From assembly GCA_036362985.1 (NCBI GenBank), contig JAYGXS010000003.1, forward strand, positions 63,204,166 through 63,268,165: DNA of 64,000 bases, given 5' to 3'. A program made the translations under genes and the position numbers. Below, one piece after another: positions 25,202 to 37,265 of the stretch; position 1 is the first letter of the stretch, and each line of letters begins with the position of its first letter. The notes under the pieces are model-generated. The model saw only the letters and a program-made list of their open reading frames with translations. It was not told the origin of the DNA and did not search any database. The DNA is from Ligula intestinalis. Its lineage: Eukaryota > Platyhelminthes > Cestoda > Diphyllobothriidea > Diphyllobothriidae.

Positions 25202-27990
25202 TCGTGGGAGAAAGTATGTGCAAGGTAGGAGTAAATATCAGACGAAGAAGTTCAGGGGCCAGTTTTTAAACAGAAATCCTCCATCAATATTAGTTTCTTC
25301 AAGTTAATCGGGAATTTTGAGGTAAATTAGGGCAAAAGGGGAGCAATATTTTATGGTAGAATTCATTTTCTTTAATGAGGTCAGTTATAGTATTATTATG
25401 GGGGAAGATGCGGTAGGTAGTGGATCATAAACACATAAAGGGGAATGTGGTTTTAGAACCTGCTACGTCCCAGACACAAAACACCTATTGTTCCTCTTCT
25501 TCTTAATAATCGTAGTCTTAAATGCCTCTTATCTTTGCACCTTAGTTGCTTCGTTTCGCCCGAAACATACTCAAACAGAACTCTAGCTGTGTATGTGTGC
25601 TTCAGAACAATTGCTTCTACTTTAGGCAAAAAGGCCTATTTACTAACGGGAATAACTTCTACCGTTTCTGCCTTCGCTTCCGAGCAATCAGAAAATTAAC
25701 GAGAGCATTGTTTGCTCGAATAGCGGGAATTATACTTTCCCATGAAATGTTCGTTCCCGAGAAAGATCCCACTTTTGTCGAAGTTTCGTTACGAATACAG
25801 AGGATTCCGCATACAGCGACTAGTTTTCGCCGCAGCGATTTACTCGCTTTTATTATACTCAGCCTATCAACACCCCTGTGACTGTTCAACATGAGACCTA
25901 CTTTGAGAAGTCACTTGCCGGAATTAAGTAGCATAGAAATAACACTTATACGTAAATCAATGTTTTTACTTAACCCATTGTCAGTTCAGGGGGTTGTCAC
26001 TTACAAGACGGCAAAAGGCAGCATTATGGGCAGTTACTGCATTGTTTTTAATAGGTGCAAGTAGACAAATAAGAAGCAGAATAGCTATTCGTGATAAGAA
26101 TAGTGTCAGCATAGTCATAGGCTGAGTTAAGCAACCGGAGTTACAACGATAGTAGCAGAAGCAGCGGAAGTTGTACGACTGGAATAGTGCAGTAGCTGGG
26201 CCAACTCATGAAATACCACCATCTTTACGAAAACGCAGCTCATGTGGCGTTCTCCAAAGTTTTACAGCAATACAGTAATGGTAATTCTTCAAAATAAAGC
26301 ATATTGCAGTTTATCGAGTAATATTATGTCGTTTAGGGATACCAGCTTTCTTAGCAAAAGTGGAAAACTCAGAAGAAGTTGAAAGCGGGCGTACTGGATA
26401 AACTTAAGTTATATAGTTAGACAAAGCCTGCCATACAAAAAAAGCGTGAATAAAGCAGCGCAGGTGGAATTTCTTTGGAAAATAATGATTTTTTAGAATT
26501 TTCGGGCACATAAGTTTCCATACTACGCATAATGTAAGAGATGGCTGCTAACGAACAGCCCAAAGTTCGAGTATGTAGTCCAACGTGTTCTCACGAAAAT
26601 TGCAAGATATTTCTTCCGTTTATAAATTGCTGGAGTAGCATTGGACTAAGGCAACCAGCTTCTCCCTTGATTGTGCCAACTTGAAAGTCTAAATCCTAAA
26701 ATAGTTCGTGAGCTAACGTGCGGGAATGCCGGTCAGTGACTTATATATTCAAATGTAATTGTCAGGTGCACTCGTAAACGGACCATTTTGTGCACACTAA
26801 GCTTAATTTCCTTCCATCACGTTTCTTTATAATTATTTTGGGATTTCGATTACAACGACGTTCAGACAGTTTTTTGAATGTTAATTTACACCTTACGATT
26901 TTCAGTGATTTCAGTCGATGGCCCATGAATAAGGAGTATGTTTTACGTGCTCATCAAAACCCTCAAAATAAAATATTCCTTCAACGCATTTGCCTAAATA
27001 TTCAGTTTTGGGCATTCTTTATAGTGCCCATATTTTTTTAGTCATAGATTGAGAATCACCCAAGTATGTCAACTCATTACGGAGAAAAATTCAAGTACGC
27101 AACAAAAGTCAGGTACTAATGTGATTAAGATCAATTAAGAGAGCTTTCTAGAACCAGGTACCTCTTGAAATAGCGCTTCAATTACATATTTAGCCGTCAT
27201 CTATCTGTGTACTTTACCTTTTTCGAAGTGTCGGCCAAGATAACAGTGGTAAAGTGCCACTATTTTCTTGTCTAGATTGCAAAAGCACAACGAATTGGCG
27301 TAATATTTATTACTATTTTGCGAACACTCAGAATCTTCTGCCCGTTCTGTTTAAAGTTTCCCTTTTCGTAGGCAGACCACTTTTGGACATCTTTTGCATG
27401 ATGCTTGACGGAGAAAGGTGACGATACGTCACGGGTGTTTATATATATGCTTGCTTTTGGTCGGTATTTTCGGTGTGATAAAACAAATTACAGCTTTATT
27501 AGTTTAGCACATATTTTTACGGCACAAAACGCAGCAGATTTGCAAAACATAATTTTTTTCAGCTGTAACGGCTCTTTTTTTCCCGAAAATAATTGGCTGT
27601 GTTACACTTCAACTTATGTCAATTTTCTCTTCTCTAAACCGATATAACTTAAACATTTCTGGTGTTTGTTCATGTTCTTTTATAGTACAACACGCATAAA
27701 CAAAAGAGACTTGGTCCGCAGTGTTTAGTAGCATAGGAAATTCCATGGATATCAAGGAACGTTTGATTTGGCCAGCGTTGATCACTTTTTCCCTCAATAT
27801 ATTCATTTGAACTAAACTCTTTCCTAGTAAACAGTATATAGCGCCTCATGTCTATTCAATGAGTGAAATAAACAACCTCAAATGTGTGTTAAAACACCCC
27901 TCAAATTTTGACCCGCACACTTCACCAGTTAGGCCAGTTACTGGATGTGTAATTTCACTGTTATTGCTCTCATTCGAAAATGTTCCAGTT
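25202..27990. other. No recognisable gene
   Basis: AT-rich sequence. The overlapping frames at 25546-25892 on both strands are the longest, but show no known motif. Nothing else supported. Confidence 0.4.
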
Positions 27991-28800
27991 GTGGTGTTGA
28001 CGGCGGAACAATAAACTGTTCTGTGTTGCCTCTCATGCCCTCGGGTCTGTGTGTCTGATGTGTCTGCGCCGTTCTTTGTGCGCCGCCCTGTTTGCTTACA
28101 TAATCTGCCGAAACACGTAATAGTGAAGGGCGATGAAGCAGCCACAGCATGGAAGAGAGAGGTCGCCTTTGTTCCCAAAGCCTTTGTGACTGTTGTCTGC
28201 CGGCTCCTATGCGTGCCTGTGCGGTGGTGGCGGCGGCGGCTTTCCCCAAGCCGCGTCGCGATGGCCCACAGTGTGTGTGTGTGTGTGGTTTGGTTGCAGG
28301 CATTTCAGGTCATATTGCAACTCCCTACAATTTGGTCAATGGAGGCTCTCGCTCTTCCTTCTCTCTCTTCCTCGCGCCCGCAGGCCTTGCAAGGCCTCTA
28401 CCCAATCAGAAGGAAGTACAGGCGACGGTGACGTCCTCACCCCCGCCCCCACCTCACGCATCTGCCGACCCCACGTCCTCCTGCCCGTGGCGATGGCCAC
28501 CCTCTACTCACCAATGAGCTCGCCCACCCTCGCCCCCTTCACCTACTCGTACCCCGCAGAGCCCGCGGAGCGAGCAGCAGCATCGGTGGCGGAGGGCTCA
28601 GTAGTTGCCAGCAGCTGTCTTGGCCGCGATCGCTGCGGCGGCGTCAGAGCCCGAGGGACATCTGGTGCATTGAATGACTAATGCTCAGTTCTGGGGTTGA
28701 GTAATAGTGACGGCGTAACCAGGTGAAGGACTCATCTCTCCTCCTCGTCACAAGCCGAGTGCGGTGGCAGTCAGCCAGCCAGCATGGCCCCCACCTAGAC
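27990..28800 (+). other. GC-rich island 2 with candidate exon
   Basis: GC- and CpG-rich. A very good acceptor lies at 28381-28383: a long pyrimidine run ending CTCGCGCCCGCAG. From 28384 a frame (PCKASTQSEGSTGDGDVL, then MATLYSPMSSPTLAPFTYSY) stays open to TAA at 28679-28681. The second part is Ser/Pro/Tyr-rich, like a disordered tail of a regulatory protein. No donor, no partner exon and no family match were recognised, so it could be a last exon or just a composition effect. Confidence 0.3.
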
Positions 28801-31650
28801 CGGTGTTTGCTTCTTGTAAACAGCCTGCTTCCCAGCGCGAAAAACATATTTCCGATGACGCATAATTCATAAAGTCGCCCGAACTCAACTATGGAAGGTG
28901 TGTCGGGAAACTCAGTGTTGGCGGAGCAAACATGTGGAGAAATAAAACTTGCCTAAATACAGCAAGCTTAATTAGAGTTATCCTTATCCATAATGGTCTC
29001 CTCCTCATCATTGATAGCAATATCGACGAACTTTTAAATATCTTCAAGCTGGAGCAGATTAAACATCCCATGATAATGAAGATAACCTAAAACACATTTT
29101 TTTTCAAATTAAATCTACAGCTGTTGATCCGAATCAAACAGGCAGCTCGATTTGCAGCGGTCTGTTGCCGCGAACATCGGAAGTGGAGCCCTGGAATCTA
29201 GCATCAATGCCTTTACTAGCATATACTATGAGGGCGACCTTTCTCCCAACAGATTTATTTTGTTTAGTTTGCGCGAACGCTTCGCAAGAAGGAAGCACTT
29301 CATTAAAACTGTTAAAGGAGACGAGTCTTGCGTAGCAATATCGATTTTGATAGAGTTGTGGGCTTTGTGGAGACAAAATCGACGCGGTGGAATTCAAATT
29401 CGGGTATTGCCGAAAAGCACAATGTTCCAGCCGATACACCGCGGAAAGTCCAAATATTTGCTGTCGTTAGTTGTGCATTAGGGGGAAGAATGCAAATTTG
29501 TCGGGTATCAGCAACTGACCCATCCATTTTTGAAATTGTTATGTTCGTACGAATCCATTTTATTTGTTACTTTGAGTGTGCACTAGGGATACCTTCGGTC
29601 ATGGGCAGTATAAACGGGGTAAAGCCGTTCCACTCTTGGGTTTTAGAAGTTTTACTGACTTTTACTTAAAAATAAATTGAGATTTTGTAGGTGACGATAT
29701 ACTCGGCTTCAGAAGAGATCATATTTAATTTGTTGAGGAGCAAACTCGCCCTGCCTATTTCGGTTCATTCATTGAGATCTAGGCGTATTTTACTGCAGTT
29801 GTGGTTCGGCCATCTTGCGGTGGCACGCACTAGCGATATTTAGTACTTCTATGCTTGTTTAATCTGCGGCGCTTAACATGATTAAAAAGTAATATGCAAA
29901 GAAACCAGGACCAATAAAAACATTCTGCATGGTAATTTACGGTTATTTATTAAGCACATATGAACTGCGTGTCTTCCATTCACAGCTTATATGGTTTCCC
30001 AGAATTCCTATGTTTGCATGTTCAACTTTGATATTGTACCTATCAAGCTATTTGCGAGAGGACTGCTTGATGATAAGCAGATGAATAGCCTGGGGTTCTG
30101 ACTAAATACATCGATTCTGTTTCAATGTACCCACTGTTGACAAGTACAAATAAACCTTATACCTAGTAGATTCCTTATCTCATTAAATGTCAACCGAAAT
30201 TCTGAAATGTGTTTTCGATTCAAACAACTTATTTAAGCAGGGTTATAGTACTGATTAGTGTGCCGTCCCATCGTAAGATCCTTTAGTTACGCCAGGATGC
30301 TGGCCTCTGAACGAGCTTCAAAAACCTTGAAAAAATTACTTTGTAAAAAACTGCTACTAACTCAGAATGCAAACATGCAAAAAAGATATTACTTCGTGCA
30401 TTCGGTTTAAAAAAGTTTCTAATTGGCGAATAATACTGGGCCATACAGGCCTTTAGACTTAAATCCAAGGTTTTCAAGCTATATGCTGCATGCATTCTGT
30501 CTAAGAAAAAATATACATTCCCCTACGACTTGCTGAAGAGGCCACGCAGTTCTCATTTAGTTTTGTAATTGGTATCGATCATATTCTATACTTTACAGGC
30601 AGCCTTTATGTATTTACGAATACAATGTATTACAAATGAACACTCCGCGGTCCTAACATAATCTTATAATTATAAACTTTTTAAAAACCGAAATAAAGCT
30701 CTTCTTCAAGGATAAATTTGGAAGAATATGTCATTTTTTACGGAATGAGTTCAGAAAATAATATTCTCGTGCATGCTTTTTGCAAAACATATTTTAATTT
30801 ATAGGTGGATTAAAAACAGTGAGAAAATGCTCACCAGTCATTTTTTATAGAGTTAAAAGAAACTCGTTCAAATGCTGGCATCATTACAAAACGTAAATAT
30901 CCTGAGATTAGGTTGTGCAATAACCAATATTACAATCCTAAATATGTAAGTTGTTCGAATCGAAAACATATTTCAGAATTTCGGCTTAAATTTTACGAAA
31001 CAGTAAATTTACTGTGCTACTGAATTTTCAGCCTCCTCCAAACGTAACCCTTCTCCTGCGCCAGAATACTCGTGAGCAGCTTATTGTTCATGTTATTTTC
31101 GTCACATGATTGAGAAACTTTCCTTAAGTTGGCTTGTATATGACTTTTTGTAATTTGACGTTTGTTGCCCTTTTCCATCTTCAGATAACTTTGAATTTGT
31201 TTTCATGATTAAATTTAAGAGTTTAGCAGATGTATCAATTCTGAGTTAAGCTGTTTTTTCGACCCCTTTCTTCTGCTGCCGGTCTCCCTACATACATATC
31301 TTCCCTGTCATGCAGTTCTATAGTTGTTTATTTTAATTTGATACCCCAAAGCTCCAAAATGACCTGATGTTAGAAAATTCTGTCTATTAAAAGTGCTAAG
31401 CGTTGCGAAAGTTACTTTGACATAGAGCTATTCAATTGAGCCACATAATCTCTATTTAAATTTGGTTTCTACACAAGCCAGTGAAAATTTGGACAAGCAA
31501 GTATCTTTAATTACGAGACCTTACACAGATCAGTCATTGTGTTGATTGGACAAAAACAGTCTCCTGTTAGAATACCTGACAAGAAATGAAAATGATAACG
31601 CCCAAGTAGCGTAGGAGTGGTATCTATTCCTGTGTTTTGTCTCCAGACAT
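28801..31650. other. No recognisable gene
   Basis: AT-rich sequence. Overlapping open frames at 29134-29669 on both strands show no motif. Confidence 0.4.
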
Positions 31651-31812
31651 AGCATTAAAACTTGCACAAACATTAACCTCAAGTTTGGCCTTCAATCCAA
31701 CCTTAACTTTAACGCTCATCTCCCTGGATGCTAGCGCAAGCCTGTCTGCATTACAGGGAGTTACCAATACTAGCGAAAATGCGAGTCCCAGGAAGTAATT
31801 GAGAAGAAGAAG

Positions 31813-31814
<2 letters not shown>

Positions 31815-31859
<45 letters not shown>

Positions 31860-31866
31860 AATGATA

Positions 31867-31911
<45 letters not shown>

Positions 31912-31912
31912 C
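31815..31912. repeat. ATG/GAT trinucleotide microsatellite, ~98 bp
   Basis: About 31 units of GAT with two short interruptions (ataatgataatg). It lies inside the Penelope-like repeat exactly between the GCGATCGC phrase and the CTCAATTACTTCC phrase. The open frames of His, Ser or Met runs across it are artefacts of the repeat. Confidence 0.95.
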
Positions 31913-31942
31913 GATCGCTGGGACAAGACTTTGTTCGTCTGA

Positions 31943-31974
31943 TGTTTCGGCATCCTTCGTGGATTCTTCGTCAG
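31943..31974 (-). other. Hammerhead-like core motif (H1)
   Basis: On the minus strand: CTGACGA, 18 nt (with AATCC/GGATG-type complementarity), then CGAAAC. The downstream phrase AAGTCTTGTCCCAGCGATCG is shared with H2 and H3. Confidence 0.5.
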
Positions 31975-32030
31975 AGGCATCAGCAGAAAACCGTAGCAGA
32001 AGCAAGTAATACATGACAGTAAGTTGCAGC

Positions 32031-33075
32031 ATTTTAAGGATATAGTCATTGCTGCACCCTTATGACAACAGCAAATAAAAATAGTCGTCCTCTTGTACAT
32101 TATTTGCTCGCTGACTGGCATGCGGGCCGTGACCTGCTGAACATGCATCACGCGTAGCGAAATTGGGCGTGAGGATTGCTCGACCGTCTGGTTCCCTGGT
32201 ATTGGTGCAAGACGACGCGGTGGCCTGTACGTCCCACATTTGGCAAAATTGGGCTTCAGCACCAAATACGGATTGGGTAGGTCGTTGCACTTGGTGCTGG
32301 GGCTCCAGTTGGCCAATGCAGTTGGTTAAACGTTAACTCCGGAAACTGAACCAGTTGGGCTACACAGCCTCACGTTTAAGTGCTGCTGGCATAAACTATA
32401 TAAAAGTGCCTGAGTTTTAGACTTATTCTCAACTTCACTGTATAGTTGGAATACAAAAATTCCTTTCCGTCAATTATGTTGCACGGCATAACGCCTCCTG
32501 AACTTCTATTAAAGGACGTAATTTGCCCATTTACTTGCTTGTCTGCGTCACCTCAAATACCAAAATTAATTTGCTTAATACGGTAAGAAAATTTTACGGA
32601 TATCACCATAACATAATACACTATTTGTGTTTTACGGGACCAGCGGTAAAATGGACTCTTTCCTTTCGCATGTAGAAATAACATACGCATTGATTCAAAT
32701 ATTTAGACAGGGCCAGATGTTAAAAATAATGAAAATTACTTTATTTACACCATATTTCAGTTGTAGCTAAGTATCCATTGTGTCTACTGGGTAGATAGTG
32801 CCATTAAACTTACTGCCCAGCTGTGTTAACGACTGGTTCCTAGTATACTAAATGTTTATTTTTATTAGCTATCGCTACATACAAAACAAACATTTTCTAC
32901 ATTTTGATTACCTGCGCATTACAGAATTCTAGGGTTCGGTGCTACTTATAAGCTATACTTACCGAACTTTCTTACGGCCAGGCGCTATAATCACTTTTTT
33001 ATTCCTATGCACCTTGTCAACAATATTAGAAGTTGAATTACAGATTTAACAGTACTCAAAATTTTGCGTGAAGCG
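32031..33075. other. No recognisable gene
   Basis: Mixed, then AT-rich; no supported frame or shared repeat. Confidence 0.4.
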
Positions 33076-33945
33076 GAAATTTGGCACTTTTATTGCCCTC
33101 CTCCCCTCCCCTTCCACTTGCGCGCCTTCTCGCTACGCATTCACGAAACGTGAGGCCGCCTTTCGGACGGCATGGGGGGGGGGGCGGGTGTGCGTTTGTT
33201 TGTGCTGCTGCTGCTGTTGTTGTTCAACGCCGTCAAAAAGCATAGATTATAAGCTGACAAATCAGATGGGCACTGCGCTACTGAACTCGCAGCATCAGAA
33301 ACTTACTGCCCCAACTCCCCCCCTTGGTGTTGCCCCATGCAGAGGCGCATGCGATCTACGTTCAACAGATTTGCCAACGCGCACACACACACACACTCGC
33401 CCCGCCCCCCCCCCCCCCCCCCCCCCCCCCGCGTCAGAGGGATATCTGTACACATTGTGCATGCATGTATACAAGGGTATGTCTATCGGAGGTCAGATCT
33501 ACAATGACGTCCGTCGCTGCCAAAGCGCCTCCTGTTCTTGCTGCTTGAATGCGTGCGTGAGTATTATCGGCGCATTGTCCTTCAATTCGCAATCTGCGCA
33601 GATATCGAAAACCGCCAAAGCCACTGCCCACACCCTCCCCCCGTCCACTGTCGTGGGGTATTTTGCGAATTTAATTGTGATACACCGGGGCGGTCGAATA
33701 TTGTGTGTGTACCTTGTGCGTGTGTCTGTGTGCACATCGCTTTTGTGGCGCAGTTGTTGTTTGGGCTTATGAATACATGCTCCCGAGAGCCTTTCAGGTG
33801 CGGCGGCGGTGGGAGCCGAAGGATGGAAGGGAGGAGAGTAGACGGCGCCTATGCAACACCGTGGGTACTCTTCACTTCAGTAGCCATACTCATTACCGAG
33901 CCTGTCTGTCTGTCTAATGGTCTGTTTTCAGAATAAAGCAGTGAG
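33076..33945. other. GC-rich low-complexity island 3
   Basis: GC-rich with homopolymers (G-run at 33173-33184), GT/CA-rich stretches, a CTG run near 33207 and a long C-run. Frames through it are open because of low complexity, and none shows a protein motif. It may mark a regulatory or exon island. Confidence 0.4.
33405..33430. repeat. Poly-C tract, 26 bp
   Basis: Uninterrupted C-run, preceded by an ACACAC repeat. The minus strand is a G26 run. Its exact length in an assembly is doubtful. Confidence 0.9.
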
Positions 33946-34149
33946 TATTTGTGACAGTCACATACCCATCTATCAACTACAGATTAAACAACGTGCTGAA
34001 GTATTTTACCTTCTACAACTCTCTCTCTCTCTCTGTTCCTTCAACGAATAGTAATACTGCGGATATACTCTAATACTTCTGGTGGGCTTGCTGCTTTCGT
34101 TTGGTATAATTTAACATGGAATAAGGCAAGGGAACAGGACCTTATCCTA

Positions 34150-34262
34150 GAATACAAGTGGGTTTGCGCTAACCTTCAGCAAGGGTGCATAATTCCAGGT
34201 TCTAGTCCTAGCATTAACCCTAACGCATGATATATGTGCTGTCTTGCGCTAAATTACAGAAG
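34150..34262. repeat. Dispersed repeat with CCCTAA-like phrases, copy 1
   Basis: GTGGGTTTGCGCTAACCTTC, then AGCAAGGGTGCATAATTCCA, GGTTCTAGTCCTAGCATTAA and CCCTAACGCATGATATATGT. This block recurs at 35605-35800 almost in order, and partly at 34595-34690. Confidence 0.7.
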
Positions 34263-34594
34263 AGACAAATGTTTCAAATGTAGCCAAAGCCGCGATCTCG
34301 CCGCCTCACTACGTCTTGTGTGAGTTTCCAAGGAAGAACACAACAAGAAGAGTGGAAAAATAAGAGTCTCTTTCCATACCTTGTACAGAGTACTTATATC
34401 AAGCCAAGCATACAAGACTGAACCAATCAACTTGTGTTCTTGAGGGGTAACATTCTGATTGATAGTGATGAAGTGATAGCGCAGAACACGAATCATGGCC
34501 GGCGGTTTGATCGATCTCATCATACCTGCGGTTTGTACCGATCGATAGTGCACGGTTGGATGAGCAATCAGGAGAGCGTAATAACTGGTCGTTA

Positions 34595-34770
34595 GGCCTG
34601 TCCCTAGCATTTAACTTTACCCAAACCTCAACCTTAACGCATGATATATGTGTTGTCATGCTCTTAATTCCAAAAGGGATAAATATTCCCGTTTCCTCAC
34701 CCTTACACTAACCATAACCCAACCCTTAACTGTCATCCTAACCTTACCAGGAGAGTTACGCTTAACCATA
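34595..34770. repeat. Dispersed repeat with CCCTAA-like phrases, copy 2
   Basis: Starts at CCCTAGCATTTAACTTTACC, then ACGCATGATATATGTGTTGT and TTCCAAAAGGGATAAATATT, then TAACCATAACCCAACCCTTA. It runs directly into the inverted repeat at 34809. Confidence 0.7.
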
Positions 34771-34842
34771 GCTTTACAGACTGAACAGCATTCTGAGAAC
34801 GAGAAAACGTGATCGTTGGGACACGAATTTTTATTTGCCTGC

Positions 34843-34873
34843 CGTTTCGAAATCTTTCTCGGATCCTTCATCG
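34843..34873 (-). other. Hammerhead-like core motif (H2)
   Basis: Minus strand: CCGATGA (first U changed to C), 18 nt, CGAAAC. It is the inverted partner of H3. Confidence 0.45.
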
Positions 34874-35093
34874 GAGGCCTAAGCAAAAACAGCAGTAGAA
34901 ACGGGTAATTCTTGCACAGGGAGTCGCAGTATTTATAGGATACAGTCGCTGGTGCACACTTATGACAATTAATAACTTCCCCTATCGAGAATAATTGTCA
35001 TAAGCGTGCAGTAGTATAGTGACCATGTCCTATAAATACTGCAACTCCGTGTGTATGAATTACCCGTTTCTGCTACTGTTTCTGATAATATAT

Positions 35094-35124
35094 CTGATGA
35101 AGGATCTGCGACGGATTTCGAAAC
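35094..35124 (+). other. Hammerhead-like core motif (H3)
   Basis: CTGATGA at 35094-35100, 18 nt, CGAAAC ending at 35124. The intervening bases come close to a GGATCCG/CGGATTT helix when H2 and H3 are compared. The downstream phrase AAAAGTCTTGTCCCAGTGAT is family-specific. Confidence 0.5.
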
Positions 35125-35159
35125 GTCATGCGAATAAAAGTCTTGTCCCAGTGATCACA

Positions 35160-35600
35160 TCTGCTTTATCTCAATTACTTCCTAGGACTTGCATGTTTGC
35201 TGGTAGTAGAATTCAGCGTTGAATTTATCAACTCAAAATTGAAAGTGGTCCAACATGAAGGTGTTGGACGATGAGTTTAAATGTGTGAAAAATTTCAGGT
35301 GATACATCGGTGGAGCACTGACGTGACCCAAAGCCGGCTAGGTCACAAGTGATCTTATTTAGTCTTTATTGAGTAAACTGCTTTAAAAACATGTCACCTC
35401 TATAATTTTATCCCAGTTTGTCATAATGTTTGTTATTTTTTAACAGCTTTTTTACGTTAGACGACGATAGCTGTCACAAACCTCATGCCTTGAAACAGGC
35501 CCTGAACCAGCTTCAATCGATAAATTATGTAGCCTCGAGGAAGTTAACACCTCATAGAAATAGCAAAGAGAACATGTATTTGTAAATGTAATGCACACAA
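35160..35600. other. No recognisable gene
   Basis: Tail of the Penelope-like repeat (CTCAATTACTTCCTAGGACT at 35170-35190), then unassigned AT-rich sequence. Confidence 0.45.
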
Positions 35601-35862
35601 CTGGGCTTGCGCTAACTTTCAGTAAGGGTGCATAATCCCGGGTTCTAACCCTAGCATTAAACTTTACCCAAACCCTAACCATAAGCCTAAACTTAGCTTA
35701 AAACTAACTCTACATGACCCATGCTGGAAAATACACGTGAGTAGGAACGCTTCGTCCCCGCATGATACATGTGGTATCTTGCGCCAAATTCCAAAAGCGA
35801 TAACTATGTCCGTGTCCTCATCATTACACATAGCATTACTCAGCCCTTAACCTAACCATGGC
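35601..35862. repeat. Dispersed repeat with CCCTAA-like phrases, copy 3
   Basis: Longest copy: GGGCTTGCGCTAACTTTCAG, AGTAAGGGTGCATAATCCCG, GGTTCTAACCCTAGCATTAA, then AACCCTAACCATAAGCC, GCATGATACATGTGGTATCT and TTCCAAAAGCGATAACTATG. Confidence 0.7.
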
Positions 35863-37265
35863 CTTAACATTAACTTCCTTGAAATTAAAACAAGACCACT
35901 AATCTTCCAGACGCTTCCTGTTCTCATGTCCTGTTTGAGGGAGCATGCAGGCAAGTCCTATTCGTAACCATCACGCGAACTTTAATCTTTCCGGAATTTA
36001 CTTCGAGCACAGCGAACCGAATAGTTCATTTAAACCGCGTGATGCTCTCCCAGAAGAATTCTGTGAATTGCAATTGCATCGCAGGCATAAGGATTAACTT
36101 CTTTGAACTTCTGATATTCGTTCCAGAGCAAGTATTTCCGGTTATTTCTCAAGCGTTGTTTATAGTCTTTACCAACGTTTGGAGACTGCTCTCGTTAAAG
36201 TCTAAATTTTAAAGTACGTAACTATAGCACAATACCCTCTTTTTGGTAGGCTGTTGAATCCCAGCACTCATGGACAACAAAAAATCCAGCCAAAATTTCT
36301 CTCATTTCGTCGGTTACTGTGCTCATCTCTTTGTGTTGAGACACTGAATGATCGCCTTTGCTGCCTAATGAATCCAGTTGGCTCAAGTAGGCCTAGACTT
36401 TGAAGTGTTTAATTGTGAATGTACACCTTTTAGTTGTCTTTCCCGATTTCAGGAGGAAGAAGTACAAAACGGCTATATTATTATGTAACTAATAGATTTT
36501 ACTAACTATTTTTGTGGTGAACTCGATATTAAGTGTACTTTAGATGGTTTTCACTCTATCACCCTTTTGATAAAGCTTGCTGATCCAAATATTTAAATGA
36601 GGCAAAACGAACAAAAGGCACATCTTGAGAAGTAACCTTGCAACCTAGCCCGTTTGTTAGGGGACCGGAATGACATCACTCCAATTTCATTTGCGAATTT
36701 CAGGCTAATGGAGTTTGAATGCTCTTAAGTCGCTCATATTTTGTTTTCCGTGTTTTTTTAGTGTATATTTTATTGTGGATACGCTTACTCTGCTGAGACT
36801 GATATCTCCTACTAGGTGCCATTTCAATCTGCCTTTAAAATATTCGAACAAGGTCGTTCATATAAGAAGTTTCCCGATAGAGGTGAATAGGCGACTTTGC
36901 GGAGGCGGTTGAGAGGAGAGGTTTGCTCCATTTTATTGTTTATTACTCCGTAATATTTCCGCTAAGTTCGTGGAAATTGGCCATGTTGACTGCGAATCGG
37001 TCGCTGGAAGTTAGCCATTCGGCAACTGTCTGTTAGCCGCAAGTTTTATAATGCTCCTGTTCGGAGACTATTACTGCATGGAATGGAGACGCAAACTCCT
37101 ATGAATGTCAGGTCAGAACACTTAACCTATTCACCCCCACTCTTTATAGAGAATACATAACATTAATTGTCTAGAAAGAATTTGACAAGAGTATATCGGA
37201 AAGGGCCGCCATCCAAAGTATTCAGGCCATGCTGAGGTAGGCTCAATTATGGCGAAGCGGGCAAA
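35863..37265. other. No recognisable gene
   Basis: AT-rich, no supported frame. 36715-36912 is a chance open frame. Confidence 0.4.

Larger units (their letters stand above)
31650..32030 (-). mobile_element. Penelope-like repeat fragment with hammerhead-like core
   Basis: Minus-strand order: CTGACGA...CGAAAC core (H1), AAGTCTTGTCCCAGCGATCG, a trinucleotide expansion, TCTCAATTACTTCCTGGGAC, then a pyrimidine/AAG-rich region with AACCTTAAC-like phrases at 31660-31720. The same order occurs at 35094-35215 and, partly, at 48045-48090. Hammerhead motifs at the ends of Penelope-like elements are established knowledge; assigning this repeat to them is inference, since no RT or GIY-YIG domain is seen. 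Confidence 0.5.
34809..35158. repeat. Long inverted repeat with two hammerhead-like cores
   Basis: Two arms of about 160 bp face each other across a ~22-bp loop (34971-34992). Left arm GTGATCGTTGGGACACGAAT ... CACTTATGACAATT; right arm AATTGTCATAAGCGTG ... AGTCTTGTCCCAGTGATCAC. The arms differ by scattered substitutions, so they are two diverged copies head to head, not a recent fold-back. Each carries one hammerhead-like core (H2 in the left arm, H3 in the right). Penelope-like elements often insert with inverted terminal copies, which fits. Confidence 0.75.

Noticed and set aside
31624..32316. 230-codon frame with long His runs, and matching Ser and Met runs in other frames
   Set aside because: It is only the translation of the GAT microsatellite and a flanking repeat; no protein signal outside the run.
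33068..33772. 234-codon plus-strand frame
   Set aside because: Cys, Pro and His runs derive from CTG, poly-C and CA repeats; no motif.
34600..34760. Interstitial telomere array
   Set aside because: CCCTAA-like words are irregular and embedded in a dispersed repeat; there is no true tandem array.
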